A DNA stretch of 64,000 nt, from NCBI GenBank assembly GCA_002479785.1, contig DLPD01000003.1, positions 5,919-69,918 of the forward strand, in the 5' to 3' direction. The notes beneath the pieces were generated by a model. It was not told the DNA's origin, made no database searches, and saw only the letters and a list, made by a program, of their open reading frames with translations. Position numbers and translations under genes: made by a program. Each line of letters begins with the position of its first letter. The stretch's first letter is position 1. This document shows positions 54,827-62,790 of this stretch, piece by piece. The stretch is from Cytophagaceae bacterium UBA7467. Its GTDB lineage: Bacteria > Bacteroidota > Bacteroidia > Cytophagales > Spirosomataceae.

Positions 54827-55823
54827 AGCTTTTAATAGCATTGGTAATCGAATCGATATCTTCTAATGTCAAGCAGGCTGGCAAGATGGCACGGCAAACA
54901 GGAGGGGCCGTGATGTCTGGATAAGCAAAATGATTCACTAAAATGCCAGCTGATTTCAAGTGTTCGAACAATCCTGGTGATTTGGAGCAGAAAGCGGGAT
55001 AACCGGGTTCATAGGTCACTCCGGTATTAACCCCCTTAAGGTTATGCGCGAAACGATCCGCTAGGATCTTGCTTTTTCCACTTTGTTCTTGATAAGCTTC
55101 CATCGAATGTAATCCAGCATAACAAAAGGCAGGATTAGGGGGGGAAGAACCCACCCAAAACGAATCCTTCTTTATTTCTTCTATGTCAGCAGCGGAACCT
55201 AAAATGACTCCAGCAGGTAGTCCGAAAGCTTTCGAGAGTGAAATGGTTTGCAAAAGATGTCCAGTACAGGAAATTTGAATATTTTGAATTCCAGCTCGAT
55301 GTGACTCGTCCACAATCAAGTAATTAGCGGGGTCCATCGTTGTAGCAAAGGAGAAATCAAAGGTATTGATCCAAGGAGATCCGACGCCATCAGAGGCGAG
55401 GATTTGTTTTTTTTGATGTGTGGAAATCCATTCTTTGTAGTTCCCAGTGAAGGGTGTATGTGGATGGCGCCACAAGGCTGGATGCGCCTGAGGTGCAAGG
55501 TTTAAGGCCAAGCCTTTTTGTTGGGCGAATTGAACGGCGATTTGAGCTGCAGCAAGGCCTGAGGAACAGAGAGCTGCGGCTTCTACTTGAAAATAAGCAG
55601 CTAAGGCGCATTCGAAATCCTCCCATATCGAGAATTGTAAATTGTTGCGTCGTGAGCTGCCAAAGTTTTGGGAATAGCGTTCAATTCCTTCTTTAAGGGC
55701 TTTTTGAAAGCTAGGATGTGATCCTATGTTCAGGTAATTCGTTCCCCCTAACCACAGGTATTCTATTCCTTCAAAGGTAATTTTACGGCCCGGGATGTGA
55801 TTTTCTGTGAACGAATAAGTCAT
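54819..55823 (-). CDS. PLP-dependent aminotransferase class II-like
   Basis: 334 aa from ATG 55823, in an ATGA overlap with the upstream epimerase. The first three residues of a longer frame (55832) are not needed. It resembles 8-amino-7-oxononanoate synthase/glycine C-acetyltransferase: GTNYLNIGSHP at the start, NFGSSRRNN, SSGLAAAQI, VDESHRAG, and the PLP lysine in TISLSKAFGLPAGV. Its place next to a dipeptide epimerase suggests amino-acid or muropeptide metabolism; the substrate is unknown. Confidence 0.82.
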   Translation of the reverse strand: MTYSFTENHIPGRKITFEGIEYLWLGGTNYLNIGSHPSFQKALKEGIERYSQNFGSSRRNNLQFSIWEDFECALAAYFQVEAAALCSSGLAAAQIAVQFAQQKGLALNLAPQAHPALWRHPHTPFTGNYKEWISTHQKKQILASDGVGSPWINTFDFSFATTMDPANYLIVDESHRAGIQNIQISCTGHLLQTISLSKAFGLPAGVILGSAADIEEIKKDSFWVGSSPPNPAFCYAGLHSMEAYQEQSGKSKILADRFAHNLKGVNTGVTYEPGYPAFCSKSPGLFEHLKSAGILVNHFAYPDITAPPVCRAILPACLTLEDIDSITNAIKSYA

Positions 55824-56833
55824 AACAAACAAGCTCCAGTTCCAGGTAAATTTGAATAAGCAACCACACCAAAATCGATGGTAATACCTTTCGAAATTTG
55901 ATCATCTACTAACAAACAGCCATCCATATCCACGTAGTCAAGTAAGGGAAGTAATTGCGCAATTGCGGAGCATCCAATCGTCGATTCCGTCATACATCCT
56001 ACCATGACTTTTAATCCCAGTGTTCGGGCTTTTTGTATCATTCTTAACGCAGGAGTAATTCCACCGCATTTCATTAATTTAATGTTGATTCCGTGGAAAT
56101 AGCCGGCGCATTTCTCGACATCAGACTCAAGAATGCAGCTTTCGTCTGCGATAATGGGTAACGTAGATTCTTTGAATACACGTTTCATGCCTTCCCAATG
56201 ATCAGCTTTCAGTGGTTGTTCGATGAATTCTACCCCTAATTTTTCTAATTCAGGAGCGAAATAAATCGTTTGTTCTGGTGTCCATGCGGTATTGGCATCG
56301 ACGCGGAAAACGGCGTCTGTTTCTTTTCGAAGAGCTTCAACAATTTCTAAATCGTCCTTTGTTCCTAGTTTGATTTTATAGAGAGGGAAGGGAGTTTCCT
56401 GCATTTTGGCCACCATCTTCTCCACCGTATCAATTCCGATCGTGTAGTCTGTAATTGGATTATTTGATATGTCTAAATGCCAAATTTCGTACAAAGGCTT
56501 GTTATGCGTCTTACCCCAAAGATCCCAATAGGCCACATCCAAGGCACAAAGAGCGAATGGGTGGTCGTCTAATAGGGTTTTGGACATCATCGCCCAAAAA
56601 TCACTCGGATGCGGTAAGATATCGTGCGGCAATAAATCGATGATGGACTCAATCTGCGCCTTCATTTTCGCCATAGTGACCCCATAATAAGGCGTTTCTG
56701 TCGCTTCTCCAAAACCACTTTTTCCATGCCAACTCAACTCCACAATCAGGGTAGGTTGCACGTCACGAGATTCATGCGTAATCGTGAACGTGTGCTTTAA
56801 AGGCAAATCGAAAGTATGTAGTTTCAGTTCCAT
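55820..56833 (-). CDS. Dipeptide epimerase (enolase superfamily)
   Basis: 337 aa, cytoplasmic. L-Ala-D/L-Glu epimerase-like: TYGIGI-type loop, YKIKLG (KxK lysine), VDANTAW, FIEQP, ADES and NIKLMKCGG with the second active lysine, plus the DMDGCLL signature at the C-terminus. Such enzymes recycle murein dipeptides. It is first in the three-gene group with the PLP enzyme and the beta-lactamase-like hydrolase, and six bases after moeA. Confidence 0.9.
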   Translation of the reverse strand: MELKLHTFDLPLKHTFTITHESRDVQPTLIVELSWHGKSGFGEATETPYYGVTMAKMKAQIESIIDLLPHDILPHPSDFWAMMSKTLLDDHPFALCALDVAYWDLWGKTHNKPLYEIWHLDISNNPITDYTIGIDTVEKMVAKMQETPFPLYKIKLGTKDDLEIVEALRKETDAVFRVDANTAWTPEQTIYFAPELEKLGVEFIEQPLKADHWEGMKRVFKESTLPIIADESCILESDVEKCAGYFHGINIKLMKCGGITPALRMIQKARTLGLKVMVGCMTESTIGCSAIAQLLPLLDYVDMDGCLLVDDQISKGITIDFGVVAYSNLPGTGACLL

Positions 56834-56839
56834 ACGGGC

Positions 56840-57976
56840 TTATTTGAGTGGAATATAGGGCAATTTCTTCGATTTATCACCTGCTTTTTGCCAAACCAAT
56901 CCATCTGCTCTTGACCAACTAATCAAGTCTCCTGAGCCATTATGTGCTAATACCTCTCCATTTTCTACCGGAATCCATTGGTCTAAATCCGCAGACGGTT
57001 TAGGTAAGAATTTGATTTCTTTCTCGTTGTATTCAGTCCAATCCCCAGAAACCCAGGGAAGAAAATAGACCCAGAAACAAGTCAAAGTAGAAATCGGATT
57101 TCCTGGGAAAGCGAAAATTACTTTCCCATCGGGGCGATTGGCAACAAGCATCGGCTTGCCCGGTTTTTGGCTGATTTTATGGAAGATGGTTTCAAATCCA
57201 GCCTCTGCTAAAATACTCGGGATTAAATCTTTTTTGCCCGCAGAAACTCCACCGGAAAGCAAAATGATATCATTTGATTCTAAGGCTTTATCAAGACTAG
57301 CTTTGATTTTTTCTGCGGAATCTGGTAAATGACTCGAGTTTGCTTTGAATCCTTTGGACAATAACACTGACTTCAACATCATCACATTCGAACTGCGAAT
57401 CTGGTGCTCTTTTGGTGTCTCATGTAAGCCTACAATTTCGTCTCCAGTGGAGAATATATGAACGTGTGGCTTCGATTCTACTTCTATATGTGCTTTACCC
57501 ACCGTCGCGGCAATAGCGATTTCGACGGGTCCAATCTTCGTTCTTTTCTTGACTAAAACAGATCCAGCCGGGGCATCAGCGCCTTGCAAGTGAATAAATT
57601 GTCCCTTTTGTAGTGGGTTTTTGCCAATGTAAGTGGCGATTTTTTTCTCAATTTGTAAATCCTCGATTTTAAGGATGGCTTCCGTACCGCGTGGAGCTGT
57701 CGCACCTGTCATGATCTCCAAAGCACCATCTGATTTTTTAATGGCCTTTACGGGTTCACCAGCGAATAAAATTCCTTCGATTTTCCAGCTAGTAGCTGAA
57801 ATGTCTTTTACGGCGATGCCATCCATCATCACCCGGTCAAAAGGAGGGAAGTCGCGATCTGCCACGATTTTTTCCGCGATATTCATCCCTAAGGTTTTCG
57901 CCAAAGGTAATTTTTCGGTGCGAAAGGGAATAGTGATGGATTTAAGGAGTTCAATGGCTTCTAGCGGGCTGATCAT
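56840..57976 (-). CDS. moeA: Molybdopterin molybdenumtransferase MoeA
   Basis: 378 aa. It inserts molybdenum into molybdopterin. Motifs: PPFDRVMMDGIAV (near 43-55), IMTGATAPRGTEA (near 88), STGDEIVGL, LLSGGVSAGKKD and FPGNPIS. The C-terminal domain IV is present. It is divergent from moaC (84-base gap) and followed on its strand by the epimerase group. Confidence 0.96.
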   Translation of the reverse strand: MISPLEAIELLKSITIPFRTEKLPLAKTLGMNIAEKIVADRDFPPFDRVMMDGIAVKDISATSWKIEGILFAGEPVKAIKKSDGALEIMTGATAPRGTEAILKIEDLQIEKKIATYIGKNPLQKGQFIHLQGADAPAGSVLVKKRTKIGPVEIAIAATVGKAHIEVESKPHVHIFSTGDEIVGLHETPKEHQIRSSNVMMLKSVLLSKGFKANSSHLPDSAEKIKASLDKALESNDIILLSGGVSAGKKDLIPSILAEAGFETIFHKISQKPGKPMLVANRPDGKVIFAFPGNPISTLTCFWVYFLPWVSGDWTEYNEKEIKFLPKPSADLDQWIPVENGEVLAHNGSGDLISWSRADGLVWQKAGDKSKKLPYIPLK

Positions 57977-58030
57977 GTGTTGTGTTTTATCGTATTTGTT
58001 AAATTTCGCTATTTTTTGCTAATTCTCCCG

Positions 58031-58038
58031 TATTTTTG
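58031..58038 (+). promoter_or_regulatory. -7 element of moaC
   Basis: TATTTTTG fits TAnnTTTG, 22 bases before ATG 58061. TTTTTTG precedes it by 12 bases. Confidence 0.5.
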
Positions 58039-58060
58039 TCTTCTAAATTTCAAATCAGCT

Positions 58061-58534
58061 ATGTCCATAGACTTTTCTCACTTACAATCGGATGGCACCC
58101 CAGGAATGGTGGATGTGAGTTCGAAAAACGAAACGGTTCGTGAGGCGAAAGCCCAATCTATTGTCTATTTAGGTGCTGAAATTGTGCAACATTTCCAGGA
58201 AGCTGGTTGGCAAAATAAGAAGGGAAGCATTTTGCAAACCGCAGTGATTGCGGGTACGATGGCGGCTAAAAAGACCTCTGATTTGATTCCTCTATGTCAT
58301 CCCTTAGGATTAGACTCTTGCAAGTTTGAAACGGAAGTGTTAGCTGATCAGATTGTGATTACCTGCATTTGTCGTTTAGAGGCAAAAACAGGAGTGGAAA
58401 TGGAAGCCCTCGTAGGCGCCTCTGTAGCGGCCTTAACGGTGTACGATATGTGTAAGTCGGTTTCCAAAGGTATCGTCATCAAAGAGACCAAATTAATTTC
58501 AAAGTCCGGAGGTAAGTCTGATTTCAAAGCCTAA
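58061..58534 (+). CDS. moaC: Cyclic pyranopterin monophosphate synthase MoaC
   Basis: 157 aa from ATG 58061, the usual MoaC length; the frame back to 57977 is only an ORF extension across the divergent gap. It makes cyclic pyranopterin monophosphate in molybdenum-cofactor synthesis. Motifs: GTPGMVDVSSKNETVREA, AAKKTSDLIPLCHPL, GVEMEALVGASVAALTVYDMCK. It is linked to thiN by a TAATATG junction. Confidence 0.97.
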   Translation: MSIDFSHLQSDGTPGMVDVSSKNETVREAKAQSIVYLGAEIVQHFQEAGWQNKKGSILQTAVIAGTMAAKKTSDLIPLCHPLGLDSCKFETEVLADQIVITCICRLEAKTGVEMEALVGASVAALTVYDMCKSVSKGIVIKETKLISKSGGKSDFKA

Positions 58535-58535
58535 T

Positions 58536-59189
58536 ATGTCATCTCACCACATCATCCGAGACAAGCAGGAACCCGCGTTGATCATCGCAAATGGGGAAGC
58601 TTGTTCTTTGGATTTAGTGGAGCAGCTATTAGAATGGTCACCTACTGTGGTGGTGCTGGATGGCGCTTTGGAGCGAGTTATTTCGCTAGGCATTAAAGTG
58701 GATGTTTGGTTAGGGGATTTCGATCACTCTCTATCAGCGGATTACAGTGAGTATCCATTGAAAAAAGTACACACACCTGACCAAAATTTGACAGACTTAG
58801 AAAAGGCCTTTGAATACCTACTCGCTGAGGGATATCCTGCAGTCAATGTTGTTTGGGCCTCTGGAAAGCGAATGGATCATACCCTGAATAATTTTCACTC
58901 GATGGTTCGCTATGGCCGTAAATTGAAGATTGTGTTTTTCGATGATTATTCAACTTCGTATTTGTTGCCCCCTGTATTTGAAAAGTGGTATCCTGCGGGA
59001 ACTCCGTTGTCAATCATGCCTTATGGCGAAGCATTTCAAGTAAAATCATCCGGTTTAGTGTATGATGTAAACCACCCTGTTTTAAGTTTAGGAACTCAGA
59101 CAAGTTCGAGCAATGAGGCCCGTGAAGATGGAATCGTGAAAATAAGCTATGAAAGCGGGGCACTTATTTTGATGGAGTGCCACGATTAA
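58536..59189 (+). CDS. Thiamine pyrophosphokinase
   Basis: 217 aa. It transfers pyrophosphate from ATP to thiamine. The signature VWLGDFDHS (usual GDFDS), the DQNLTDLEKAFEYL segment and KRMDHTLNN are all present in the expected order, as is the short C-terminal substrate-binding domain. It is coupled to moaC. Its last 26 bases overlap the convergent rarA gene. Confidence 0.88.
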   Translation: MSSHHIIRDKQEPALIIANGEACSLDLVEQLLEWSPTVVVLDGALERVISLGIKVDVWLGDFDHSLSADYSEYPLKKVHTPDQNLTDLEKAFEYLLAEGYPAVNVVWASGKRMDHTLNNFHSMVRYGRKLKIVFFDDYSTSYLLPPVFEKWYPAGTPLSIMPYGEAFQVKSSGLVYDVNHPVLSLGTQTSSSNEAREDGIVKISYESGALILMECHD

Positions 59190-60408
59190 TTTTATCCTGT
59201 TCCGAAGGTTTGTAAAAGACCGGTCTAGACGCAACCTCCGGAAAGTAATTTTGCTCCACCCAATGGCCCGGAAAATCATGCGGGTATTTATAATCAGCTC
59301 CGTAATTCAGATCTTTCATCATGCGCGTGGGCGCATTGCGTAAATGCAAGGGCACAGGCAAATCCCCCGTCTGTTCCACATAGGCAATCGCTTTGTTAAT
59401 AGCATTGTATGCTGAATTGCTTTTAGGGGATGTGGCTAAATAGATCACCGTCTGGGATAAAATAATTCTAGACTCCGGATTACCAATCACTCGAATCGAA
59501 TCGAAGCAAGATTGGGCTAACAATAGCGCATTAGGATTCGCTAATCCGATATCTTCTGAGGCTAAAATCAACAAACGTCTTCCTATGAATTCCAAGGATT
59601 CTCCTCCAGCTAACATCCGCGCTAACCAATAGATTGCTGCGTCCGGATCCGAACCGCGGATGGATTTGATAAACGCCGAGATGATATCGTAATGCTGCTC
59701 GCCGTCCTTATCATATTGAGCTAAATTCTTTTGTAACCGTTCGGTCACTAAGGCATTCGTCACCTCTAGGGCGTTTCCACCTTCGGTGGTAATTAATAGT
59801 TCGAAAAGATTTAACAGCTTCCTTCCATCTCCACCGGAGAAATGAAACAGGGCATCCGTTTCGGTCAGGGTGATTTTTTTATCCTTGAATAGGGAATCCG
59901 TAGCCATTGCTTTTTGTAGCATTTGGTGTAAATGCTCATTAGAAAGCGATTCCAATACATATACTTGGCAACGCGATAAAAGCGCTGAAATAACTTCAAA
60001 AGAAGGGTTTTCAGTCGTAGCGCCCACTAAAGTTACAATCCCTTTTTCGACAGCATTTAAAAGAGAATCCTGCTGAGATTTAGAAAATCGGTGTATCTCA
60101 TCGATAAATAGGATGGGAGATTGCGCCTCGAACATTCGGTTTTTCTTCGCTAATTCCAAGGTCTCCCGCACCTCTTTCACCCCAGATTGTACGGCAGAAA
60201 GCGAATACATAGTTCGCTTCAAAGCGCCGGATAATAAAGTGGCAAGTGTTGTTTTGCCTACACCTGGAGGCCCCCAAAGGATACAAGAAGGCAAATGTCC
60301 CGCTTCAATCGCTTTTCGCAATGGCGCGTTCGGACCCATGACCTTTTCTTGGCCGATGTATTCATCCAGGGTAGTAGGGCGCATTCGTTCTGCGAGGGGC
60401 TGCATCAT
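59164..60408 (-). CDS. rarA: Replication-associated recombination protein A
   Basis: 414 aa AAA+ ATPase, MgsA/WRNIP1 family, acting at stalled forks. PLAERMRPTTLDEYIGQEKV start, Walker A GPPGVGKTTLA near 46-56, Walker B FIDEIHRFSKSQQD and VGATTENPSFEV sensor follow. The C-terminal tetramerisation domain includes SIRGSDPDAAIYWLARML. The N-terminus has two possible ATGs (60408 and 60405). Confidence 0.95.
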   Translation of the reverse strand: MMQPLAERMRPTTLDEYIGQEKVMGPNAPLRKAIEAGHLPSCILWGPPGVGKTTLATLLSGALKRTMYSLSAVQSGVKEVRETLELAKKNRMFEAQSPILFIDEIHRFSKSQQDSLLNAVEKGIVTLVGATTENPSFEVISALLSRCQVYVLESLSNEHLHQMLQKAMATDSLFKDKKITLTETDALFHFSGGDGRKLLNLFELLITTEGGNALEVTNALVTERLQKNLAQYDKDGEQHYDIISAFIKSIRGSDPDAAIYWLARMLAGGESLEFIGRRLLILASEDIGLANPNALLLAQSCFDSIRVIGNPESRIILSQTVIYLATSPKSNSAYNAINKAIAYVEQTGDLPVPLHLRNAPTRMMKDLNYGADYKYPHDFPGHWVEQNYFPEVASRPVFYKPSEQDKINRGTPSK

Positions 60409-60482
60409 CTTTCGAAGTTACGTGAATTTTGTAAAATAGAAATAGAATTTGTAGCTTGAAGTTCTAAATAAACCTATCAATT

Positions 60483-61406
60483 ATGAATCAATCTAGACGT
60501 TCCTTTTTGCGCAATTCTGCGATGGGACTAGGCGCTTTAGCCTTTGCGTCCCCTGCTTTACAAGCATTAGCAGCGGTTAAATACAAGAAATTAGTGGGAG
60601 TACAATTGTACTCGGTTCGCGACGATATGCGCAAGGACCCACAGGCAACCCTGAATGCTTTGGCAGAAATGGGCTACAAATATGTGGAGCACGCAAACTA
60701 CATCGGACGTAAATTTTACGGTTGGGAAGCAAAAGAATTCAAAAAGCGTCTCGATGATTTGGGCATGAAAATGCCTTCAGGTCATACGGTGATGGGTAAA
60801 CTGCACTGGGATGATGCAAAGAATGACTTTACGGACCTTTGGAAATATACCGTAGAAGATGCCGCCATCATGGGTCAGGAATTAGTGATCAGCCCGTCCA
60901 TCGATATGGGTATTCGCAAGGATAAAAACCTATTGTTGAAGTACATGGATATCTTTAACAAGTCAGGGGAATTATGCCAAAAATCCGGCATGCGATTCGG
61001 CTATCACAATCACGATTTTGAGTTCTCAGAGAAATTAGATGGCGAATTGTTATACGATATTATGTTGAATAACACGGATCCTGCGCTCGTAGCGCAACAG
61101 TTAGACATAGGTAATATGATTAACGGCGGTGGTATTCCAGCGGAAGTGATGAAGAAATTCCCAGGTCGTTTTGTTTCGATGCACGTGAAAGACGAAGTGC
61201 CGGCTAAATCAGGTCATGAACACTTTGAATCTACCATTCTAGGAAAAGGTTCCGGCCAAATCGATGTCCAAGCCTTAGTTAAATTAGGCGATAAGGAAGG
61301 GGGAACTAAGCATTTCATTATTGAACAAGAAGCCTACCAAGGATTACAACCATTAGACTGCATGAAAGAAAACATCGCGATCTTGCGTGGATGGGGATAT
61401 AAATAA
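60483..61406 (+). CDS. Exported sugar phosphate isomerase/epimerase, Tat signal
   Basis: 307 aa. The N-terminus NQSRRSFLRNSAMGLGALAF is a Tat signal with a perfect SRRSFL motif, so it is exported folded. The TIM barrel has QLYSVRDDM, FGYHNHDFEF (His and Glu), LQLDIGNM-type Asp segment QQLDIGNM, SMHVKDE and IIEQEAY (Glu), the metal-binding positions of the AP-endonuclease-2 superfamily. Seven bases before the M20 amidohydrolase gene. Its sugar substrate is unknown. Confidence 0.88.
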   Translation: MNQSRRSFLRNSAMGLGALAFASPALQALAAVKYKKLVGVQLYSVRDDMRKDPQATLNALAEMGYKYVEHANYIGRKFYGWEAKEFKKRLDDLGMKMPSGHTVMGKLHWDDAKNDFTDLWKYTVEDAAIMGQELVISPSIDMGIRKDKNLLLKYMDIFNKSGELCQKSGMRFGYHNHDFEFSEKLDGELLYDIMLNNTDPALVAQQLDIGNMINGGGIPAEVMKKFPGRFVSMHVKDEVPAKSGHEHFESTILGKGSGQIDVQALVKLGDKEGGTKHFIIEQEAYQGLQPLDCMKENIAILRGWGYK

Positions 61407-61413
61407 AACATAA

Positions 61414-62736
61414 ATGAAAAAACTAGCTTTAGGACTATTATTAGCCACCCCTTTTTTAGCGGAGGCACAATCTTCTTTAAAACCAGCCATCGCTCAAAAA
61501 GCGGATGCTTTAAAAGATAAGGTCATTGCCTGGCGTCGTGATTTTCACGAACATCCAGAATTAGGAAACCAAGAAGTGCGCACCGCAGGAATTGTGGCGG
61601 CACATTTACGCTCTTTAGGTATCGAGGTGCAAGAGAAAGTGGGAATCACGGGTGTGGTGGGAATTTTAAAAGGAGGGAAACCAGGTCCTGTCGTTGCGTT
61701 ACGTGCTGATATGGACGGTTTGCCGGTAACAGAGCGTGGAGATTTGCCTTTCAAGTCTAAAGTGGTAACCGAATTTAATGGCCAAAAAACGGGCGTGATG
61801 CATGCTTGTGGACACGATTCTCACGTGGCTATTTTGATGGCAGTGGCGGAAATTTTAGCGTCTGAAAAGGCGAATTTAGCCGGTACCGTAAAATTCATTT
61901 TCCAACCGGCAGAAGAGGGAGTCTATAATGACAAAGGAGAGACCATTTTAGCCGGAGCAGAATTAATGGTGAAGGAAGGGGTGTTAGAAAATCCGAAAGT
62001 CGATGTTATTTTTGGTTTACACGTAACGGCAACTTCTGATAATGGGGTCATTGAATATAAGCCAGGTGCCACCATGGCCGCCGTAGATCAATTAGACATT
62101 AAAGTAAAAGGAAAGCAAGCGCACGGCGCAAGTCCATGGACGGGAGTGGATCCAATCGTTATCTCCTCTCAAATTGTAATGGGTTTACAAACCATCGTTT
62201 CAAGATCCGTGAACATTACCCAAGATCCTGCGATTGTGACTGTAGGTGCCATTCACAGTGGAATTCGCCAAAACATCATTCCAGAATCTTCTCACATGAT
62301 AGGCACCATCCGTACGTTCGGGGTGGCACAACGCGAGTTAGTACACCAACGCATTAAGGACATTGCGACAAATATCGCTGAAAGTGGAGGAGGGAAAGCG
62401 GATGTAAACATCGGGACAGGTTATCCTGTAACCTATAACAATCCGGAATTAGTGGAGAAAATGCTGCCTACTTTGCAAGGGGTAAATGGAAAAGAAAAAG
62501 TACGCTTGATTCCTGCTCACACAGGTGCCGAGGATTTTTCTTTCTTCCAACAAAAAGTGCCTGGATTCTTCTTCTTTCTAGGAACACGACCTGATAACAA
62601 GAAATCAAATGAAGTGGCAGGACACCATACACCTGACTTTTATTTAGATGAAGGACATTTCCAAGTAGGAGTAAAAGCTTTGAGTAGCTTGGTCGTTGAT
62701 TACATGGACATGGCGCAACCTAAGAAAAAGAAATAG
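61414..62736 (+). CDS. M20D family amidohydrolase
   Basis: 440 aa with a signal peptide ending AEAQ. The metal-binding and catalytic words of the M20D (IAA-amino-acid or aminoacylase-like) family appear: RRDFHEHPELGNQE, LRADMDGLP, HACGHDSHVA, FQPAEEG and GLHVTA. It should hydrolyse N-acyl amino acids or related amides. It follows the Tat-exported isomerase and is closed by a strong terminator. Confidence 0.92.
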   Translation: MKKLALGLLLATPFLAEAQSSLKPAIAQKADALKDKVIAWRRDFHEHPELGNQEVRTAGIVAAHLRSLGIEVQEKVGITGVVGILKGGKPGPVVALRADMDGLPVTERGDLPFKSKVVTEFNGQKTGVMHACGHDSHVAILMAVAEILASEKANLAGTVKFIFQPAEEGVYNDKGETILAGAELMVKEGVLENPKVDVIFGLHVTATSDNGVIEYKPGATMAAVDQLDIKVKGKQAHGASPWTGVDPIVISSQIVMGLQTIVSRSVNITQDPAIVTVGAIHSGIRQNIIPESSHMIGTIRTFGVAQRELVHQRIKDIATNIAESGGGKADVNIGTGYPVTYNNPELVEKMLPTLQGVNGKEKVRLIPAHTGAEDFSFFQQKVPGFFFFLGTRPDNKKSNEVAGHHTPDFYLDEGHFQVGVKALSSLVVDYMDMAQPKKKK

Positions 62737-62742
62737 ATTGTG

Positions 62743-62773
62743 AGAGACGCGCTGGTCGCGTCTCTTTTTTTAT
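62743..62773 (+). terminator. Intrinsic terminator
   Basis: AGAGACGCG, loop CTGGT, CGCGTCTCT and a long T run, 6 bases after the M20 stop. Confidence 0.92.
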
Positions 62774-62790
62774 CCTAATTTCTGAACCTA

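Noticed and set aside
57977..58060. Extension of moaC across the divergent gap, or a molybdenum-cofactor riboswitch there
   Set aside because: The extension exceeds normal MoaC length and has no homology. The gap is only 84 bases with no complex stem pattern, too small for a Moco or TPP riboswitch.
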